This document shows, piece by piece, positions 47,679-57,739 of a DNA stretch of 64,000 nt; within the stretch, counting starts at the first letter, position 1, and each line of letters opens with the position of its first letter. The stretch is from Ottowia beijingensis (GTDB taxonomy: Bacteria; Pseudomonadota; Gammaproteobacteria; Burkholderiales; Burkholderiaceae_C): positions 1,674,001-1,738,000 of the forward strand of contig NZ_JACCKX010000001.1 of NCBI RefSeq assembly GCF_013423955.1. The letters run 5' to 3'. The translations under genes were made by a program, and so were the position numbers. The notes under the pieces were generated by a model. That model did not search any database and was not told where the DNA came from. It was given only the letters and a program-made list of their open reading frames with translations.

Positions 47679-48823
47679 GCACGCTTGTCACTTCACCCGG
47701 CGCGACCGTCGCCGCTGGCGCCACGCGCGCGCCCAGCCTGTGGGCGCAGCGCCTGCCCATCGCCATCGTCGTGCTGGCGCTGTTCGGCTGGCTGCTGTGG
47801 TCGGTCTCGTCGCGCCAGGCGCTGCTGCTGCTGGTGGGCGTGGGCCTGGGCTGGGGGCTGGCGGCGGCGCGCTTCGGCTTCACCACCGGCTGGCGCATTC
47901 TGGTGGAGCAGCGCGACCCATCCGGCGTGTACGGCCAGATCATCCTGCTGGCGCTGCTGGCGGCCGTCAGCATGCCGATGCTGGCGCACTTCCCCGAGAC
48001 GCACGCCGCGCTGGGGCCGCCCTCCATCAGCCTGGTGGTCGGCGCCTTCGTGTTCGGGCTGTGCATGCAGATCGCCGACGGCTGCGGCTCGGGCACGCTG
48101 TACAAGGCGGGCCTGGGCGTGCCGCTGAACATGGGCATCCTGCCGCTGTTCGCGCTGGGCAGCTTTCTGGGCTCGGTGCACCTCAACGGCTGGCTGGCGC
48201 TGGGCGCCACCGAGCCGGTGGGGCTGGTGCAATCGTTCGGCGCCACCGGCGCGCTGCTGGCCACGCTGGCGGCGCTGGCCGTGGTGGCCGTGGGGGTGGG
48301 GCTGTGGAGCGGCCAGCGCTTCAGCCTCAGGCGCATGCCGCGCCGCTGGGTGTGGGGCGCGGTGGTGCTGGCGCTGTTCGCCGCGCTCAACCTGCTGATC
48401 GCCGGCCAGCCCTGGGGCGTGGTGTACGGCTTCGGCCTGTGGGCAGCCAAGGGCGCCACGGCGCTGGGCCTGTTCGACCCGGCGCAGAACGCCTTCTGGA
48501 GCGACCCGGGCCACGCCCAGCGCCTTTCGCAGACGCTGCTGCTGGACGTGACCAGCATCACCAACATCGGCATCCTGGCCGGCGCGCTGTGGGTGGCGCC
48601 CAGGCGCCCGCAGGACGCCAAGCCGCTGACCGGCCAGCAATGGCTGATCGGCCTGGCGGCGGGCTTCATCATGGGCTACAGCTCGCGCCTGGCGTTTGGC
48701 TGCAACGTGGGCGCCATGGTCAGCGGCATCAGCACCGGCAGCCTGCACGGCTGGATCTGGGTGCCGATGGCCTTCCTGGGCACGCTGATCGGCATCCGCG
48801 TGCGGCGCCGCTTCGGCTTCTGA
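47675..48823 (+). CDS. YeeE/YedE family thiosulfate permease (TsuA-like)
   Basis: A polytopic inner-membrane protein of 382 residues, with ~9-10 hydrophobic segments. Family marks are the cysteine-containing loops QIADGCGSGTLYKAG and SRLAFGCNVGAMVSGIS, in which conserved cysteines pass thiosulfate through the channel (TsuA model). Another early motif is AARFGFTTGWR. Coupled to the rhodanese upstream by ATGA and followed 19 bases later by a 55-residue gene. The direction of transport (uptake) is by analogy with TsuA. Confidence 0.88.
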   Translation: MSTLVTSPGATVAAGATRAPSLWAQRLPIAIVVLALFGWLLWSVSSRQALLLLVGVGLGWGLAAARFGFTTGWRILVEQRDPSGVYGQIILLALLAAVSMPMLAHFPETHAALGPPSISLVVGAFVFGLCMQIADGCGSGTLYKAGLGVPLNMGILPLFALGSFLGSVHLNGWLALGATEPVGLVQSFGATGALLATLAALAVVAVGVGLWSGQRFSLRRMPRRWVWGAVVLALFAALNLLIAGQPWGVVYGFGLWAAKGATALGLFDPAQNAFWSDPGHAQRLSQTLLLDVTSITNIGILAGALWVAPRRPQDAKPLTGQQWLIGLAAGFIMGYSSRLAFGCNVGAMVSGISTGSLHGWIWVPMAFLGTLIGIRVRRRFGF

Positions 48824-48842
48824 TCGGAAGGCAGCACACACC

Positions 48843-49010
48843 ATGACCGCCACCAACGTCCGCCGCCTGCTGTTCTGGGGCCTGCTCGTGGGCTTCATCG
48901 CCTGGGACTTCGCGCAGTCCGATCCCGTCAACCTGCGGCTGGAGCCGCCCATGATCACCGCCGGCTCGGGCCAGGCCGTGTCGGGCGGGCACTGCGCCAT
49001 GCCCAAGTGA
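48843..49010 (+). CDS. Small single-helix membrane protein
   Basis: A 55-residue ORF (MTATNVRRLLFWGLLVGFIA and on to SGGHCAMPK) directly downstream of the YeeE-type gene, preceded by a ggaag site (48827-48831). It has a basic start, one hydrophobic helix (residues ~9-21), and a short tail with one Cys. Spacing of 19 bases, codon usage like its neighbours and a proper site support a real gene. Too short for homology from memory; possibly an accessory of the thiosulfate permease. Confidence 0.6.
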   Translation: MTATNVRRLLFWGLLVGFIAWDFAQSDPVNLRLEPPMITAGSGQAVSGGHCAMPK

Positions 49011-49022
49011 GCCGGCACACCG

Positions 49023-49094
49023 CAGAATACTCCTTTGTTGATAGCTGTCAGCGCCCACCCAGCAAGCGCTGAAGGCCAATCTGGCTTGAAACCA
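49023..49094 (+). repeat. Hairpin repeat family copy
   Basis: agaatactcctttgttgata, then gctgtcagcgcccacccagc, then aagcgctgaaggccaatctg, then gcttgaaacc. It has complete family ends. Confidence 0.8.
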
Positions 49095-49213
49095 GCGGGC
49101 GCCTGCACGCAGGGCGGCGTCCGACATCCGCCACGCCGCGCGGCAGGCAAAATGCCGTCAACCCGATCCTGCGCCGGCGGTGTCGGCGCACATCCCTGAC
49201 GAAGGAGTGACCC

Positions 49214-50032
49214 GTGAAATACCGTGCCCACCTGAGCGCCGTCCTCGCCGCCGCCCTGCTGGCCGCCGGCTGCGCCAGCACCACCACCGGCAGCGTCGCC
49301 TCGGGCGGCTCGGCGCGCTCGCAGCTGCTGCTGGTATCGCCCGAGCAGGTGATGCAGCAGTCGCTGCAGTACTACGATCAGCAGAACACCAAGGCGCGCG
49401 CGCAGGGCAAGCTGGTCACCAGCGGCGCCGAGTGGAACCGCGTCAACACCGTCATGCAGCGCCTGGTGCCGCATGTGGCCACCTTCCGCCCCGACGCCGC
49501 GCGCTGGCCGTGGCAGCTGGTGCTGATCGACGAGGACACCGTCAACGCCCACGTGATGGCGGGCGGCAAGATCACCTTCTACACCGGCATCATCCGCAAG
49601 CTGCGCCTGACCGATGACGAGATCGCCGCCATCATGGGCCACGAGATGGCCCACGCGCTGCGCGAGCACACGCGCGAGAAGATCTCGCAAAGCGCCGCCG
49701 GCGACATGGCGATCGCCATCGGCGGCGCGCTGCTGGGCGTGGGCGAAGGCGCGCAGCAGCTGGCCGGCCTGGGCAAGCAGCTGGCGCTGGACATGCCCTT
49801 CTCGCGCCACATGGAGAGCGAGGCCGACCTGTACGGCCTGGAGCTGGCCGCCCGCGGCGGCTACGACCCGCGCGCGGCCATCACGCTGTGGCAGAAGATG
49901 GCGCAGCAGGGCGGTGGCGGCGGACCGAGCTTCCTGTCCACCCACCCCAACTCGGGCGACCGCATGGCCGCGCTGCAGAACGCCATGCCGCGCGTGCTGC
50001 CGCTCTACGAGCAGGCGCGCGCCCGGCGCTGA
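49214..50032 (+). CDS. M48 family metalloprotease lipoprotein
   Basis: A 272-residue periplasmic protease of the LoiP/BepA type. The N-terminal lipobox is LLAAGC (Cys near residue 20). The zinc site is HEMAHALREH (about residue 143), with a further ligand in MESEADLYGLELAARGGYD; the end carries the THPNSGDRMAAL motif typical of these outer-membrane proteases. It probably degrades misfolded outer-membrane proteins. Complete. The closing Arg-rich end is at 50032; the next gene is convergent. Confidence 0.92.
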   Translation: MKYRAHLSAVLAAALLAAGCASTTTGSVASGGSARSQLLLVSPEQVMQQSLQYYDQQNTKARAQGKLVTSGAEWNRVNTVMQRLVPHVATFRPDAARWPWQLVLIDEDTVNAHVMAGGKITFYTGIIRKLRLTDDEIAAIMGHEMAHALREHTREKISQSAAGDMAIAIGGALLGVGEGAQQLAGLGKQLALDMPFSRHMESEADLYGLELAARGGYDPRAAITLWQKMAQQGGGGGPSFLSTHPNSGDRMAALQNAMPRVLPLYEQARARR

Positions 50033-50047
50033 GGACGCGCCAGCGCG

Positions 50048-51024
50048 TCAGTTGGCGTGAATGTTCCGGCTCTTGACGATGCCGGACCACTTGGCGTCTT
50101 CCTTCTTCATGAACTCGGTGAGTTCGGCGCGCGTGGTCGGCTGCGGCGTCAGGCCGTGACCTTCCAGCGCCTTCTTCACTTCGGCGTCGTTCAGCACCTT
50201 GACGATCTCGGTGTTCCAGCGGTCCAGGATCGGTGCCGGCGTCTTGCCCGGCGCCACGAAGGCGTACCAGTTCAGCGCCTCGAAGCCCGGGTAGCCCGAT
50301 TCGGCCACGGTGGGAATGTTGGGCAGGTAGGCGGGCCGCTTCAGCCCGGTGGTGGCCAGCGGAATCAGCTTGCCGGCCTCGACGTGCGGCATGGCCGTGG
50401 GCGGCGCGGCAAAGTAGGAGCTGATGCGCTCGCCCAGCAGATCCTGCAGCGCCGGTGCGCCGCCCTTGTAGGGCACGTGCACCATGTCGACCTTCGCCGC
50501 CTGGTTGAACATCTCCCCGCCAGGTGCGAGGCCGAGCCGGCGCCGGTGGAGGCGAACTCCACCCTGGCACCCGGTTTCTTGGCCAGCGCGACGAACTCGG
50601 CCAACGTCTTCGCGCCCACGCCCTTGTGCACCACCAGCACGTTGGGGAAGTTGACGCCACCGGACACCGGCGCCAAGTCCTTGAACGGGTCGTAGCCCAC
50701 CTTCATCAGGTGCGGCGCGATGGTCAGCGGGCCGATGGAGCCGAACAGCAGCAGCGAGCCATCGGCGGGCCCCTTGGCGGTGAACTGGTGCGCGATGTTG
50801 CCGCCGGCGCCGGCCTTGTTGTCGACCACCACGGTCTGGCCGACGTTTTCGCCCAGCTTCTTGGCGATCAGGCGCGCCGCGGCGTCGGCCGCGCCGCCGG
50901 CGGCAAAGCCCACCACCAGGGTCACCGGCTTCTTGGGCGGAAAGTCCTGTGCCTGGGCCAGGCCGCCGGCCAGGGCCGCGCAGACCAGCGCGGTGGCACC
51001 GCGCATCAGTTGACGCTTGTTCAT
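50048..51024 (-). CDS. Bug-type tripartite tricarboxylate transporter binding protein, frameshifted
   Basis: A periplasmic binding protein of the TctC/Bug family. Start MNKRQLMRGATALVCAALAG with a signal peptide (cleavage near AQAQD), then the family segments PVTLVVGFAAGGAADAAARL and VGYDPFKDLAPVS. The frame breaks after GSASHLAG; one missing G in the ggggag run near 50516 gives EMFNQAAKVDMVHVPYKGGA and the rest to NIHAN. Joined length is about 325 residues. It lies in the tcu cluster, so citrate or tricarballylate is its likely ligand; the TctA/TctB membrane proteins are not present. Confidence 0.9.
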
Positions 51025-51049
51025 CGCTTGTCTCCTTGAGTGAGTCGGA

Positions 51050-52225
51050 TCAGTCGGCGCCGAGGCCGATCGGGTTAGGTTGGCGCTTTTCCACCGCATA
51101 ACGCAGCAGGGCCGCGCTGCGGAAGACACCGTGGGCGAACTTGCCGTAGGGCAGCGTGGCGAACAGCGCCATCACCGCGCCCAGGTGCAGGCACAGCAGC
51201 AGGGCCATGGCGTGGCTGCCGCGTGCCCACCACAGCAGCAGGCCGCTGAGACTGACGAGGAACAGCAACGCGATGAAGCCCAGGTCCATCGGCTTCTGCG
51301 CCGCATCGCCATGCAGCGGGTGGCGCGCGCGGTTCAGCCGCCACAGGCCGACGGTGCCGATCACCAGGCTGACGCCACCGACCGCGCCCAGCAGCTTGGG
51401 CAGCGAAGGCAGGTCGTACGGGGCCGGCCAGCCGAACAGGTAGTGGTAGAGCGTGCCCACGCTGGTGGCGGCAAAGCACAGCAGAAAGCCGTAGAACGTG
51501 AAGTGGTGCATGCGCCGGCGGCTCAGCGTGTATTCGTCGTCTGTGTTGTGGCAGCCGTCGCCGTGGCCGCCGTCGAGATACTTCAGGCGCAGCACGTCGT
51601 GCGTGGCCTCGGCCGCCGCGGCGCCGCTGGCCGCCGCGCCGCTGGTGGCGGGCTTCACCTGGCGCAGGAAGCCGCGCACCCCCATGCCCAGCGCCAGCAC
51701 CGCGAACCCGAACACCGGCGCGAACAGGCCGACGAGCAGGTTGTGCGGAAAGATGGCGTAGAAGTCGCCACCCAGCCCCGCGCCCCAGATCGGCCCCCGG
51801 GTCATCACCGCCAGCACCAGGAACAGCGCCAGGCCCAGCGCCAGCGCCACCGACAGCATCAGCCCGTTGGTCTTGTACAGGCGGCCCAGCGCCGGTGGCC
51901 AGGCGTAGTCGGCATAGGTCTGGCCGCGCACCGTGGCCATGGCCTGCGGCACGTTGACCATGAACTCGTGCGGCGGCGCGTACTGGCAGGCGTGCAGGCA
52001 GGCACCGCAGTTGTGGCACAGGTTGGCCAGGTAGTGCACGTCGGCCTTGGCGAACTCCAGCCGGCGCGTCATGGCCGGAAACACGGCGCAGAAGCCTTCG
52101 CAGTAGCGGCAGGCGTTGCAGATGGTGAGCTGGCGCGCGACCTCGGTCTCGGCGGCCGTCATCGGCACCACCTCGCCGTTGGCCAGGGCGCGCGCGTTGC
52201 GTGCGAGGGCTTCAAGCGAGGCCAT
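51050..52225 (-). CDS. tcuB: Tricarballylate utilisation protein TcuB
   Basis: A membrane-bound iron-sulfur protein that reoxidises TcuA and passes electrons to the quinone pool. Two cysteine clusters near the N-terminus ([15 protein letters not shown] and [13 protein letters not shown]) bind [4Fe-4S] groups. Six or so transmembrane helices follow, with histidines ([15 protein letters not shown]) that could bind heme. At 391 residues it matches the TcuB/CitB family. It starts at 52225, overlapping the tcuA end by 14 bases. Complete. Confidence 0.93.
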   Translation of the reverse strand: MASLEALARNARALANGEVVPMTAAETEVARQLTICNACRYCEGFCAVFPAMTRRLEFAKADVHYLANLCHNCGACLHACQYAPPHEFMVNVPQAMATVRGQTYADYAWPPALGRLYKTNGLMLSVALALGLALFLVLAVMTRGPIWGAGLGGDFYAIFPHNLLVGLFAPVFGFAVLALGMGVRGFLRQVKPATSGAAASGAAAAEATHDVLRLKYLDGGHGDGCHNTDDEYTLSRRRMHHFTFYGFLLCFAATSVGTLYHYLFGWPAPYDLPSLPKLLGAVGGVSLVIGTVGLWRLNRARHPLHGDAAQKPMDLGFIALLFLVSLSGLLLWWARGSHAMALLLCLHLGAVMALFATLPYGKFAHGVFRSAALLRYAVEKRQPNPIGLGAD

Positions 52226-53621
52226 GCAATGCTCCTTGATTCATGGCTGCCCGCGCCGCATTGGCGCCGGCGATGCGGCCAAACGCCGTGCCGATAGACA
52301 TGCCGACACCGGCCGTGTAGCCCTTGCCCAGCACATTGCCGGCCATCATCTCGCCGGCCACGAACAGGTTGGCGCTGGGCTGGTCGCCAAAGCGCACGGC
52401 GGCCGTGTCGTCGGTGTGCAGGCCGAGGTAGGTGAAGGTCACGCCCGGGCGCACGGCGTAGGCGTAGAACGGCGCGGTGTCGATGGGGCGCGCCCAGTGG
52501 GTCTTGGCGGGCGTCAGCCCTTGCGTGTGGCAATCATCGAGTGCGGTGTGGTCGAACGTGCCGGGCACGCAGGCGGCGTTGTAGGCGTTCAGCGTGCGCA
52601 TGAAGGTGGCCTCATCCAGCCCCAGCTTGCGCGCCAGCGCGGGCAGGCTGTCGGCCACCACGCCGGGGAACACCGGCGGCATGAAGCGGCCGATGGCCTT
52701 GGCGTCGATGATCGACCAGGCGATCTGCCCCGGCTGCTGCGCCACCAGGCGGCCCCAGATGGCGTAGCGCTTGGGCCAGAAGTCCTCGCCCTCGTCGTAG
52801 AAGCGCTCGGCCTCGCGATTCACCACCACGCCCAGGCTGACGCAGTCGATGCGCGTGCAGATGCCGCCGTCGTACAGCGGCGCGCGCGCGTCGATGGCCA
52901 CCATGTGCGCCTGCGTCGGGTCGCCGATGCGGTCGGCGCCGTGGTCATCCAGCAGGTGCTTGAGCAGCACACCCTGGTTGAAGCGCGTGCCGCGGATCAG
53001 GAAGTTGTCGGCCGGCCATTCGCCGCGCTCGTTGCGACCCCAGGCTTCGCGCAGCCAGTCGCGGTTGGACTCGAAGCCGCCGGCGGCCAGCACGCAGGTC
53101 CTGGCTTCGATGCGCTCGCCCTTCACGTATGCGGCGACGAAGCGGCCGTTCTCGATCTCGATGCGGTCGACCGGCGCCTCGTAGCGAATCTGCACGCCCA
53201 GCTTCTCGGCGCTGCGGTAGTAGGCATTGACCAGCGCCTTGCCGCCGCCCATGAAGAAGGCGTTGGTGCGCGCCACGTGCAGCGCGCCCGACAGCGGCGG
53301 CTGGAAGTGCACGCCGTGCGCGCGCATCCAATCGCGGCAGGTGGCGGAATGGCGGATCACCAGGCGCGCCAGGTGCTCGTTGGTCTGGCCGCCGGTCACC
53401 TTCAGCAGGTCCTGCCAGTACTCGTCTTCGGGGTAGGCGTCGACCAGCACGTCCTGCGGCGCGTCGTGCATGCAGCGCAGGTTGCGCGTGTGGCCTGAGT
53501 TGCCGCCACGCCATGCGCGCGGCGCCGCCTCCAGCAGCAACACGCTGGCGCCGGCCTCGCGCGCCATCAGCGCGGCGCACAGCGCGGCGTTGCCGCCGCC
53601 GATGACAAGCACATCGACCAA
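52212..53621 (-). CDS. tcuA: FAD-dependent tricarballylate dehydrogenase TcuA
   Basis: An FAD enzyme that oxidises tricarballylate to cis-aconitate. The FAD-binding motif [20 protein letters not shown] is at the N-terminus, with LLLEAA a little on; the C-terminal [19 protein letters not shown]-type segment is [14 protein letters not shown]. The long ORF opens at 53723, but an upstream ATG gives an unlikely 34-residue leader. I choose the TTG at 53621, which has a gaggag site six bases before it and starts next to the FAD motif. About 469 residues. Operon with tcuB and the Bug protein. Confidence 0.92.
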   Translation of the reverse strand: MVDVLVIGGGNAALCAALMAREAGASVLLLEAAPRAWRGGNSGHTRNLRCMHDAPQDVLVDAYPEDEYWQDLLKVTGGQTNEHLARLVIRHSATCRDWMRAHGVHFQPPLSGALHVARTNAFFMGGGKALVNAYYRSAEKLGVQIRYEAPVDRIEIENGRFVAAYVKGERIEARTCVLAAGGFESNRDWLREAWGRNERGEWPADNFLIRGTRFNQGVLLKHLLDDHGADRIGDPTQAHMVAIDARAPLYDGGICTRIDCVSLGVVVNREAERFYDEGEDFWPKRYAIWGRLVAQQPGQIAWSIIDAKAIGRFMPPVFPGVVADSLPALARKLGLDEATFMRTLNAYNAACVPGTFDHTALDDCHTQGLTPAKTHWARPIDTAPFYAYAVRPGVTFTYLGLHTDDTAAVRFGDQPSANLFVAGEMMAGNVLGKGYTAGVGMSIGTAFGRIAGANAARAAMNQGALHGLA

Positions 53622-53700
53622 GAGTGTCTCCTCAGGTTTGCAGGGGCGAACTGTAGGCACCGCTGCGCGCACGCACAAGACGGCGCGCGGCAACGGGTCT

Positions 53701-54627
53701 TCAGTTCTTGTGAAGGGTGGCACCGGCCCAGCGCCCGGCGCGCACCAGCGCCCGCGCCACGTCGGCCAGCACCACGCGCGCGGCCAGCGCGGCGGGCGAC
53801 AGCTCGTCGTCCGACAGGCTGGCCAGCAGGTTGCGGCGCCCCGTCAGCGCATCGGCCAGCAGCACGCTGCGCACCGCGCCCTCGGGCAGCCGCGCCGTGG
53901 CGGCGCCGGGCTGGATGGTGGCGCCCAGCCCCGCGCGCACCGCGTCCATCAGCAGCGACAGGCCATCCACCTCGGCCTGCACGCGCGGCGTGATGCGCTG
54001 GCGCGCGAAGGCGGCGTCGGTCAGCGCGCGCAGGCCGTGGCTGGGCGACGGCAGGATGAGCGGCAGCGCGCGCAGGTCCTTCAGCCGCACGCGCGGTCCG
54101 GCGGGCATGCCGGGCAGATCGGGCGCGCCGATGACGAACAGTTTCTCTTCCAGCAACGGCGTCACGCTCCAGCGCCGCGCGGCGTCGTCGCGGAACAGGA
54201 TCGCCAAGTCGAGCTGGCGCGCGTTCAGCATCGTCGTGAGGTGCCCCGACAGCGCCTCGACCAGGTGCACGCGCACCGCCGGGTAGCGCTCGGCCATGGC
54301 CTGCATCAGCGGCACGCCCAGCACCGAGGCGGTGGTCGACGCCAGGCCGATGCTGACGTGGCCCGACAGGCGCGCCGTCTGCGCCGCATGCACCGCGTCG
54401 TCGGCGTGGCGCAGCGTCAGCTGGGCCTGCTGCAGAAACGCCAGGCCCGCATCCGTGGGCACCACGCCGGTGGCCTGGCGCTGCAGCAGGCGCGTGGCCA
54501 GCTCGCCCTCCAGCCGGCTGATCTGCTGGCTCAGCGCCGAGGTGGCCAGCCCCAGGTCGAGCGCGGCCTTGCCCATGCTGCCGGCTTCGCAGACCTTGAC
54601 GAAGTAACGCAGTTGGCGCAGTTCCAT
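53701..54627 (-). CDS. tcuR: LysR family regulator of the tcu genes
   Basis: A 308-residue LysR regulator. The winged helix MELRQLRYFVKVCEAGSMGK and SALSQQISRLEGELATRLLQ is intact, followed by an effector domain (HVSIGLASTTASVLGVPLMQ). It lies just upstream of tcuA in the same direction, 79 bases apart, the arrangement seen for TcuR. LysR proteins usually act from a divergent site; here all are on one strand, so the target would be the tcuA promoter in the gap 53622-53700. Symbol by position and family. Confidence 0.85.
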   Translation of the reverse strand: MELRQLRYFVKVCEAGSMGKAALDLGLATSALSQQISRLEGELATRLLQRQATGVVPTDAGLAFLQQAQLTLRHADDAVHAAQTARLSGHVSIGLASTTASVLGVPLMQAMAERYPAVRVHLVEALSGHLTTMLNARQLDLAILFRDDAARRWSVTPLLEEKLFVIGAPDLPGMPAGPRVRLKDLRALPLILPSPSHGLRALTDAAFARQRITPRVQAEVDGLSLLMDAVRAGLGATIQPGAATARLPEGAVRSVLLADALTGRRNLLASLSDDELSPAALAARVVLADVARALVRAGRWAGATLHKN

Positions 54628-54635
54628 GGCTGTTA

Positions 54636-54700
54636 CTTGCGAAAATGGCCTGTAACGCTTATTTGGCGGGCGCCGGAAGCTATCAAATCAAAAGCATCAC
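54636..54700 (-). repeat. Hairpin repeat family copy (reverse)
   Basis: On the minus strand: gcttttgatttgatagcttc, then cggcgcccgccaaataagcg, then ttacaggccattttcgc. It fills the space between pyrF and tcuR. Confidence 0.75.
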
Positions 54701-55524
54701 GCCGGGCGGGCGGCGTTCAGCGCGTCGCGCGTGGCCAGCGCCGCGGCGCGCGCGGCATCGGCGAAGTCGCTGCCTTTGCCGGCGTACAGGATGGCGCGCG
54801 AGCTGTTGACGACGATGGGGCCGTCGGGGCGCCAGCCGGCCTGCACCGTGGCCGCCGCATCGCCGCCCTGCGCGCCCACGCCGGGGATCAGCAGCGGCAG
54901 CGTCGGCGCCAGCGCGCGCACGCGCTCGATCTCCTGCGGGTAGGTCGCGCCCACCACCAGGCCCAGCTGGCCATTCAGGTTCCATGGCCCCTGCGCCAGC
55001 CTGGCCACGTGCTCGTACAGCAAGGGCTGGCCTTCGACCGACGCGAGGCGCTGGTTCTGCAGATCGTCGCCGCCCGGGTTCGACGTGCGGCACAGCAGAA
55101 AGGCGCCCTTGCCCTGGTATTTCAGGTACGGCTCGACCGAATCGAAGCCCATGAAGGGCGACAGCGTCACCGCGTCGGCGCCGAAGCGCTCGAAGGCCTC
55201 CTTGGCGTACTGCTCGGCCGTGCTGCCGATGTCGCCGCGCTTGGCATCCAGGATGACGGGCACCTTCGGCGCGATCTCGCGCATGCGGGCGATCAGGCGC
55301 TCCAGCTGCGGCTCGGCGCGGTGCGCGGCGAAGTAGGCGATCTGCGGCTTGAAGGCGATCGCCAGATCGGCCGTGGCCTCGACGATCTTCAAGCAGAAGT
55401 CATGGATGCCCTCGGCATCGCGCGTGATGCCGGTGGGAAAGCGGCTGGGCTCCGGGTCCAGCCCCACGCACAGCATCGACTGGTTCAGGGTTTCGGCTTC
55501 GCGCAGCTGGTCGAGGAAGGTCAT
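54697..55524 (-). CDS. pyrF: Orotidine 5'-phosphate decarboxylase (PyrF, type 2)
   Basis: The last enzyme of UMP synthesis. The start at 55524 gives [20 protein letters not shown]; the long open frame upstream (to 55755) is antisense to serC. The catalytic signature [20 protein letters not shown] holds the Asp-Lys-Asp network at about residue 92. The length of 275 residues and the [10 protein letters not shown] and [10 protein letters not shown] motifs place it in the longer type 2 subfamily common in Betaproteobacteria and Actinobacteria. Divergent from serC, 61 bases apart. Complete. Confidence 0.93.
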   Translation of the reverse strand: MTFLDQLREAETLNQSMLCVGLDPEPSRFPTGITRDAEGIHDFCLKIVEATADLAIAFKPQIAYFAAHRAEPQLERLIARMREIAPKVPVILDAKRGDIGSTAEQYAKEAFERFGADAVTLSPFMGFDSVEPYLKYQGKGAFLLCRTSNPGGDDLQNQRLASVEGQPLLYEHVARLAQGPWNLNGQLGLVVGATYPQEIERVRALAPTLPLLIPGVGAQGGDAAATVQAGWRPDGPIVVNSSRAILYAGKGSDFADAARAAALATRDALNAARPA

Positions 55525-55585
55525 GGGGCGGATTCTAGAATCCATGGCTTCGCGCTCCCGTGCGCGGCCACTCTGTTCAGCCATC

Positions 55586-56707
55586 ATGCAAAAGCCCGCC
55601 GCTCGTCCCCGCAGCCCCCACTTTTCCTCCGGCCCCTGCGCCAAGCGGCCGGGATACGACGTGTCGCAACTCGATCTGCGCGCGCTCGGCCGCTCGCACC
55701 GCTCGGCGCTGGGCAAGGAGCTGCTGGGCAAAGCGTGCAGCGAAACCGCGCGCATCCTCGGCCTGCCGGCGGACTACCGCGTGGGCATCGTGCCGGCGTC
55801 GGACACCGGCGCGGTGGAGATGGCGCTGTGGAGCCTGCTGGGCGCGCGCGGCGTCGACGTGCTGGCGTGGGAAACCTTCGGCCTGACCTGGGTGAACGAC
55901 ATCGTCAACCAGCTCAGGCTGCCCGACGTACGCGTGTTCAAGGCGCCGTATGGCGAGCTGCCCGATCTGTCGCAAGTGGATGCGGCGCGCGACATCGTGT
56001 TCACCTGGAACGGCACCACCAGCGGCGTGCGCGTGCCGCATGCCGACTGGATCGCCGACGACCGCCAGGGCCTGACCATCTGCGACGCCACCAGCGCCGC
56101 CTTCAGCATGGACTTGCCCTGGCACAAGCTGGACGTGGCCACCTTCAGCTGGCAGAAGGCGCTGGGCGGCGAAGGCGCGCACGGCATGCTGGTGCTGAGC
56201 CCGCGCGCGGTGCAACGGCTCGAAAGCTACGCCCCGCCCTGGCCGCTGCCCAAGATCTTCCGCATGACTTCGGCCGGCAAGCTGATGGAGGGCATCTTCG
56301 TCGGCGACACGATCAACACGCCCAGCATGCTGTGCGTGGCCGACTACCTGGACGCGCTGGCCTGGGCCGACGCCCAGGGCGGCGTGCCGGGGCTGAAGGC
56401 GCGCAGCGAGGCGAGCCTGAAGGTGATCGAGGACTTCGTCGCCGCGCACCCGTGGCTGCATTTCCTCGCGCGGCGCGAGGACACGCGCTCGTGCACCAGC
56501 GTGTGCCTGACGCTCGACCTGCCGCCCGAGCAGGTCAAGCGCATCGCGCAGCTGCTGGAGACCGAAGGCGTGGCCTACGACATCGGCGCCTACAAGGACG
56601 CGCCGCCCGGCCTGCGCATCTGGTGCGGTGCCACGGTGGAGCCGGATGACGTGCGCGCGCTGATGCCCTGGATCGAGTGGGCGCATGCGCAGGTGCAGAC
56701 GGCCTGA
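55586..56707 (+). CDS. serC: Phosphoserine aminotransferase (alternative-type SerC)
   Basis: PLP enzyme that makes phosphoserine from 3-phosphohydroxypyruvate with glutamate. The ATG at 55586 gives [20 protein letters not shown]; the [20 protein letters not shown] and [18 protein letters not shown] parts are typical of the Alphaproteobacterial/Methanosarcina-type SerC, distinct from the E. coli type. The PLP lysine is in [19 protein letters not shown]. At 373 residues it is complete. Assignment to SerC rather than another small-molecule class V aminotransferase rests on these segments. Confidence 0.85.
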   Translation: MQKPAARPRSPHFSSGPCAKRPGYDVSQLDLRALGRSHRSALGKELLGKACSETARILGLPADYRVGIVPASDTGAVEMALWSLLGARGVDVLAWETFGLTWVNDIVNQLRLPDVRVFKAPYGELPDLSQVDAARDIVFTWNGTTSGVRVPHADWIADDRQGLTICDATSAAFSMDLPWHKLDVATFSWQKALGGEGAHGMLVLSPRAVQRLESYAPPWPLPKIFRMTSAGKLMEGIFVGDTINTPSMLCVADYLDALAWADAQGGVPGLKARSEASLKVIEDFVAAHPWLHFLARREDTRSCTSVCLTLDLPPEQVKRIAQLLETEGVAYDIGAYKDAPPGLRIWCGATVEPDDVRALMPWIEWAHAQVQTA

Positions 56708-56775
56708 TTTTTAACCAAAACAGCCTGAAACCATTGCCACAAAAGCGCCGGCAGCTTCTTGTTTGGTAGCAAGCC
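56704..56775 (-). repeat. Hairpin repeat family copy (reverse)
   Basis: On the minus strand: gcttgctaccaaacaagaag, then ctgccggcgcttttgtggca, then atggtttcaggctgttttgg. The right stem arm has decayed. Confidence 0.6.
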
Positions 56776-56811
56776 TAGGGCGCCGTGCAGTCCGCAGGCG
56801 CCCTGGCCCGC

Positions 56812-57522
56812 TCACAGCGCGCGGCACTGGTCCGTCTTCAGCGCCGCCGTGTTGCCGCCGCCGGTGGGCGCGGGCTGGTTGGCCTGGCATTCCAGGTTGC
56901 CGTCGACGCGGTTGCCGTTGACGCTGACGCCGCCCAGGTTCTGCTTGATCTGCACGTTCTGGCCGACCTGGTTGCGCTCCACGCTCAGCGCGCCGCGGTT
57001 GTCGGTCAGCTGGATGTCGCCGTCGATGCGCGCGCCGGTCAGCGAGGCCGACTGGCCCTGCTCGATCTGCACCGAGCCGCCGATCCAGCTGCTGCCGACC
57101 AGCGTGACGTGCGCCGCGCCCTGCGCCTGGATGTTGCCGTTCATGCGCACGTCCTGCGCGTCCAGCAGCGCGCCCTGGTTGACCTTGGCCGTGCCGATGA
57201 GCTGCGTGCCGCGCAGCGCGCACTGAAAGCCCGCGGGCACTTCCAGGTTGTCGATGCGCACCGCCAGCAGCGTGGCGTTGCGGCACTGGTAGGTACCGCC
57301 GGTGGGCGCCGGGTCGACCGGCAGCTGGGTGGTGGGCGGCGGGGTGGTGGTGCCGCCGGTGCCGCCAGTGGGCGGCGGCGTGGTCGTGCCGCCGGTGCCG
57401 CCGGTGTCTCCGGTGCCGGCCCCCGGCGGGGTGGCGGGCGCGCTGGGGTTGTCATCGTCACCGCCGCCGCAGGCCACCAGCAGGGCGCAGCTCAATGCAA
57501 TCAGTCCGTGTTCGATCCTCAT
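56812..57522 (-). CDS. Lipoprotein with Gly/Thr/Pro linker and beta-helix-like domain
   Basis: A 236-residue lipoprotein from the ATG at 57522 (aaggag site present). The lipobox is LLVAC, with GGG following. A linker carries two copies of GGTGGTTTPPPT. The C-terminal domain (residues ~90-220) has short strands in regular steps: NATLLAVRIDNLEVPAG, TKVNQGALLDAQ-like rungs, NGNIQAQGAAHVTLVGSS, DGDIQLTDNRGALSV, NVQIKQNLGGVSVNGN. This resembles a right-handed beta-helix. Three or four cysteines. Surface protein of unknown role. Confidence 0.72.
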   Translation of the reverse strand: MRIEHGLIALSCALLVACGGGDDDNPSAPATPPGAGTGDTGGTGGTTTPPPTGGTGGTTTPPPTTQLPVDPAPTGGTYQCRNATLLAVRIDNLEVPAGFQCALRGTQLIGTAKVNQGALLDAQDVRMNGNIQAQGAAHVTLVGSSWIGGSVQIEQGQSASLTGARIDGDIQLTDNRGALSVERNQVGQNVQIKQNLGGVSVNGNRVDGNLECQANQPAPTGGGNTAALKTDQCRAL

Positions 57523-57667
57523 GGCGATCTCCTTGTAATGCGTGAAGGAAGCGCGGAGCCATCCATCACCTCCGCATTCCGACAACGGGCCGGCAAACGG
57601 CTTATTCCGTCATCGGGCACGAGGATGTAACAAGGAGTTTGGCCGGTGCGGACCGCATCGCACGGGC

Positions 57668-57739
57668 GCTGTTTTTCAAGCCAGATCGACCTTCAGCGCC
57701 CATCCACAGGGCGCCGACAGCTATCATATCAGTAGCAAA
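57668..57739 (-). repeat. Hairpin repeat family copy (reverse)
   Basis: On the minus strand: tactgatatgatagctgtcg, then gcgccctgtggatgggcgct, then gaaggtcgatctggcttgaa. A clear gcgccc...gggcgc stem; it begins right after the subtilase stop codon. Confidence 0.8.

Noticed and set aside
53470-56649. A very long plus-strand open frame (over 1000 codons)
   Set aside because: It is antisense to tcuA, tcuR and pyrF and out of frame with serC. Its Arg/Ala/His-rich translation is what a high-GC shadow frame looks like.
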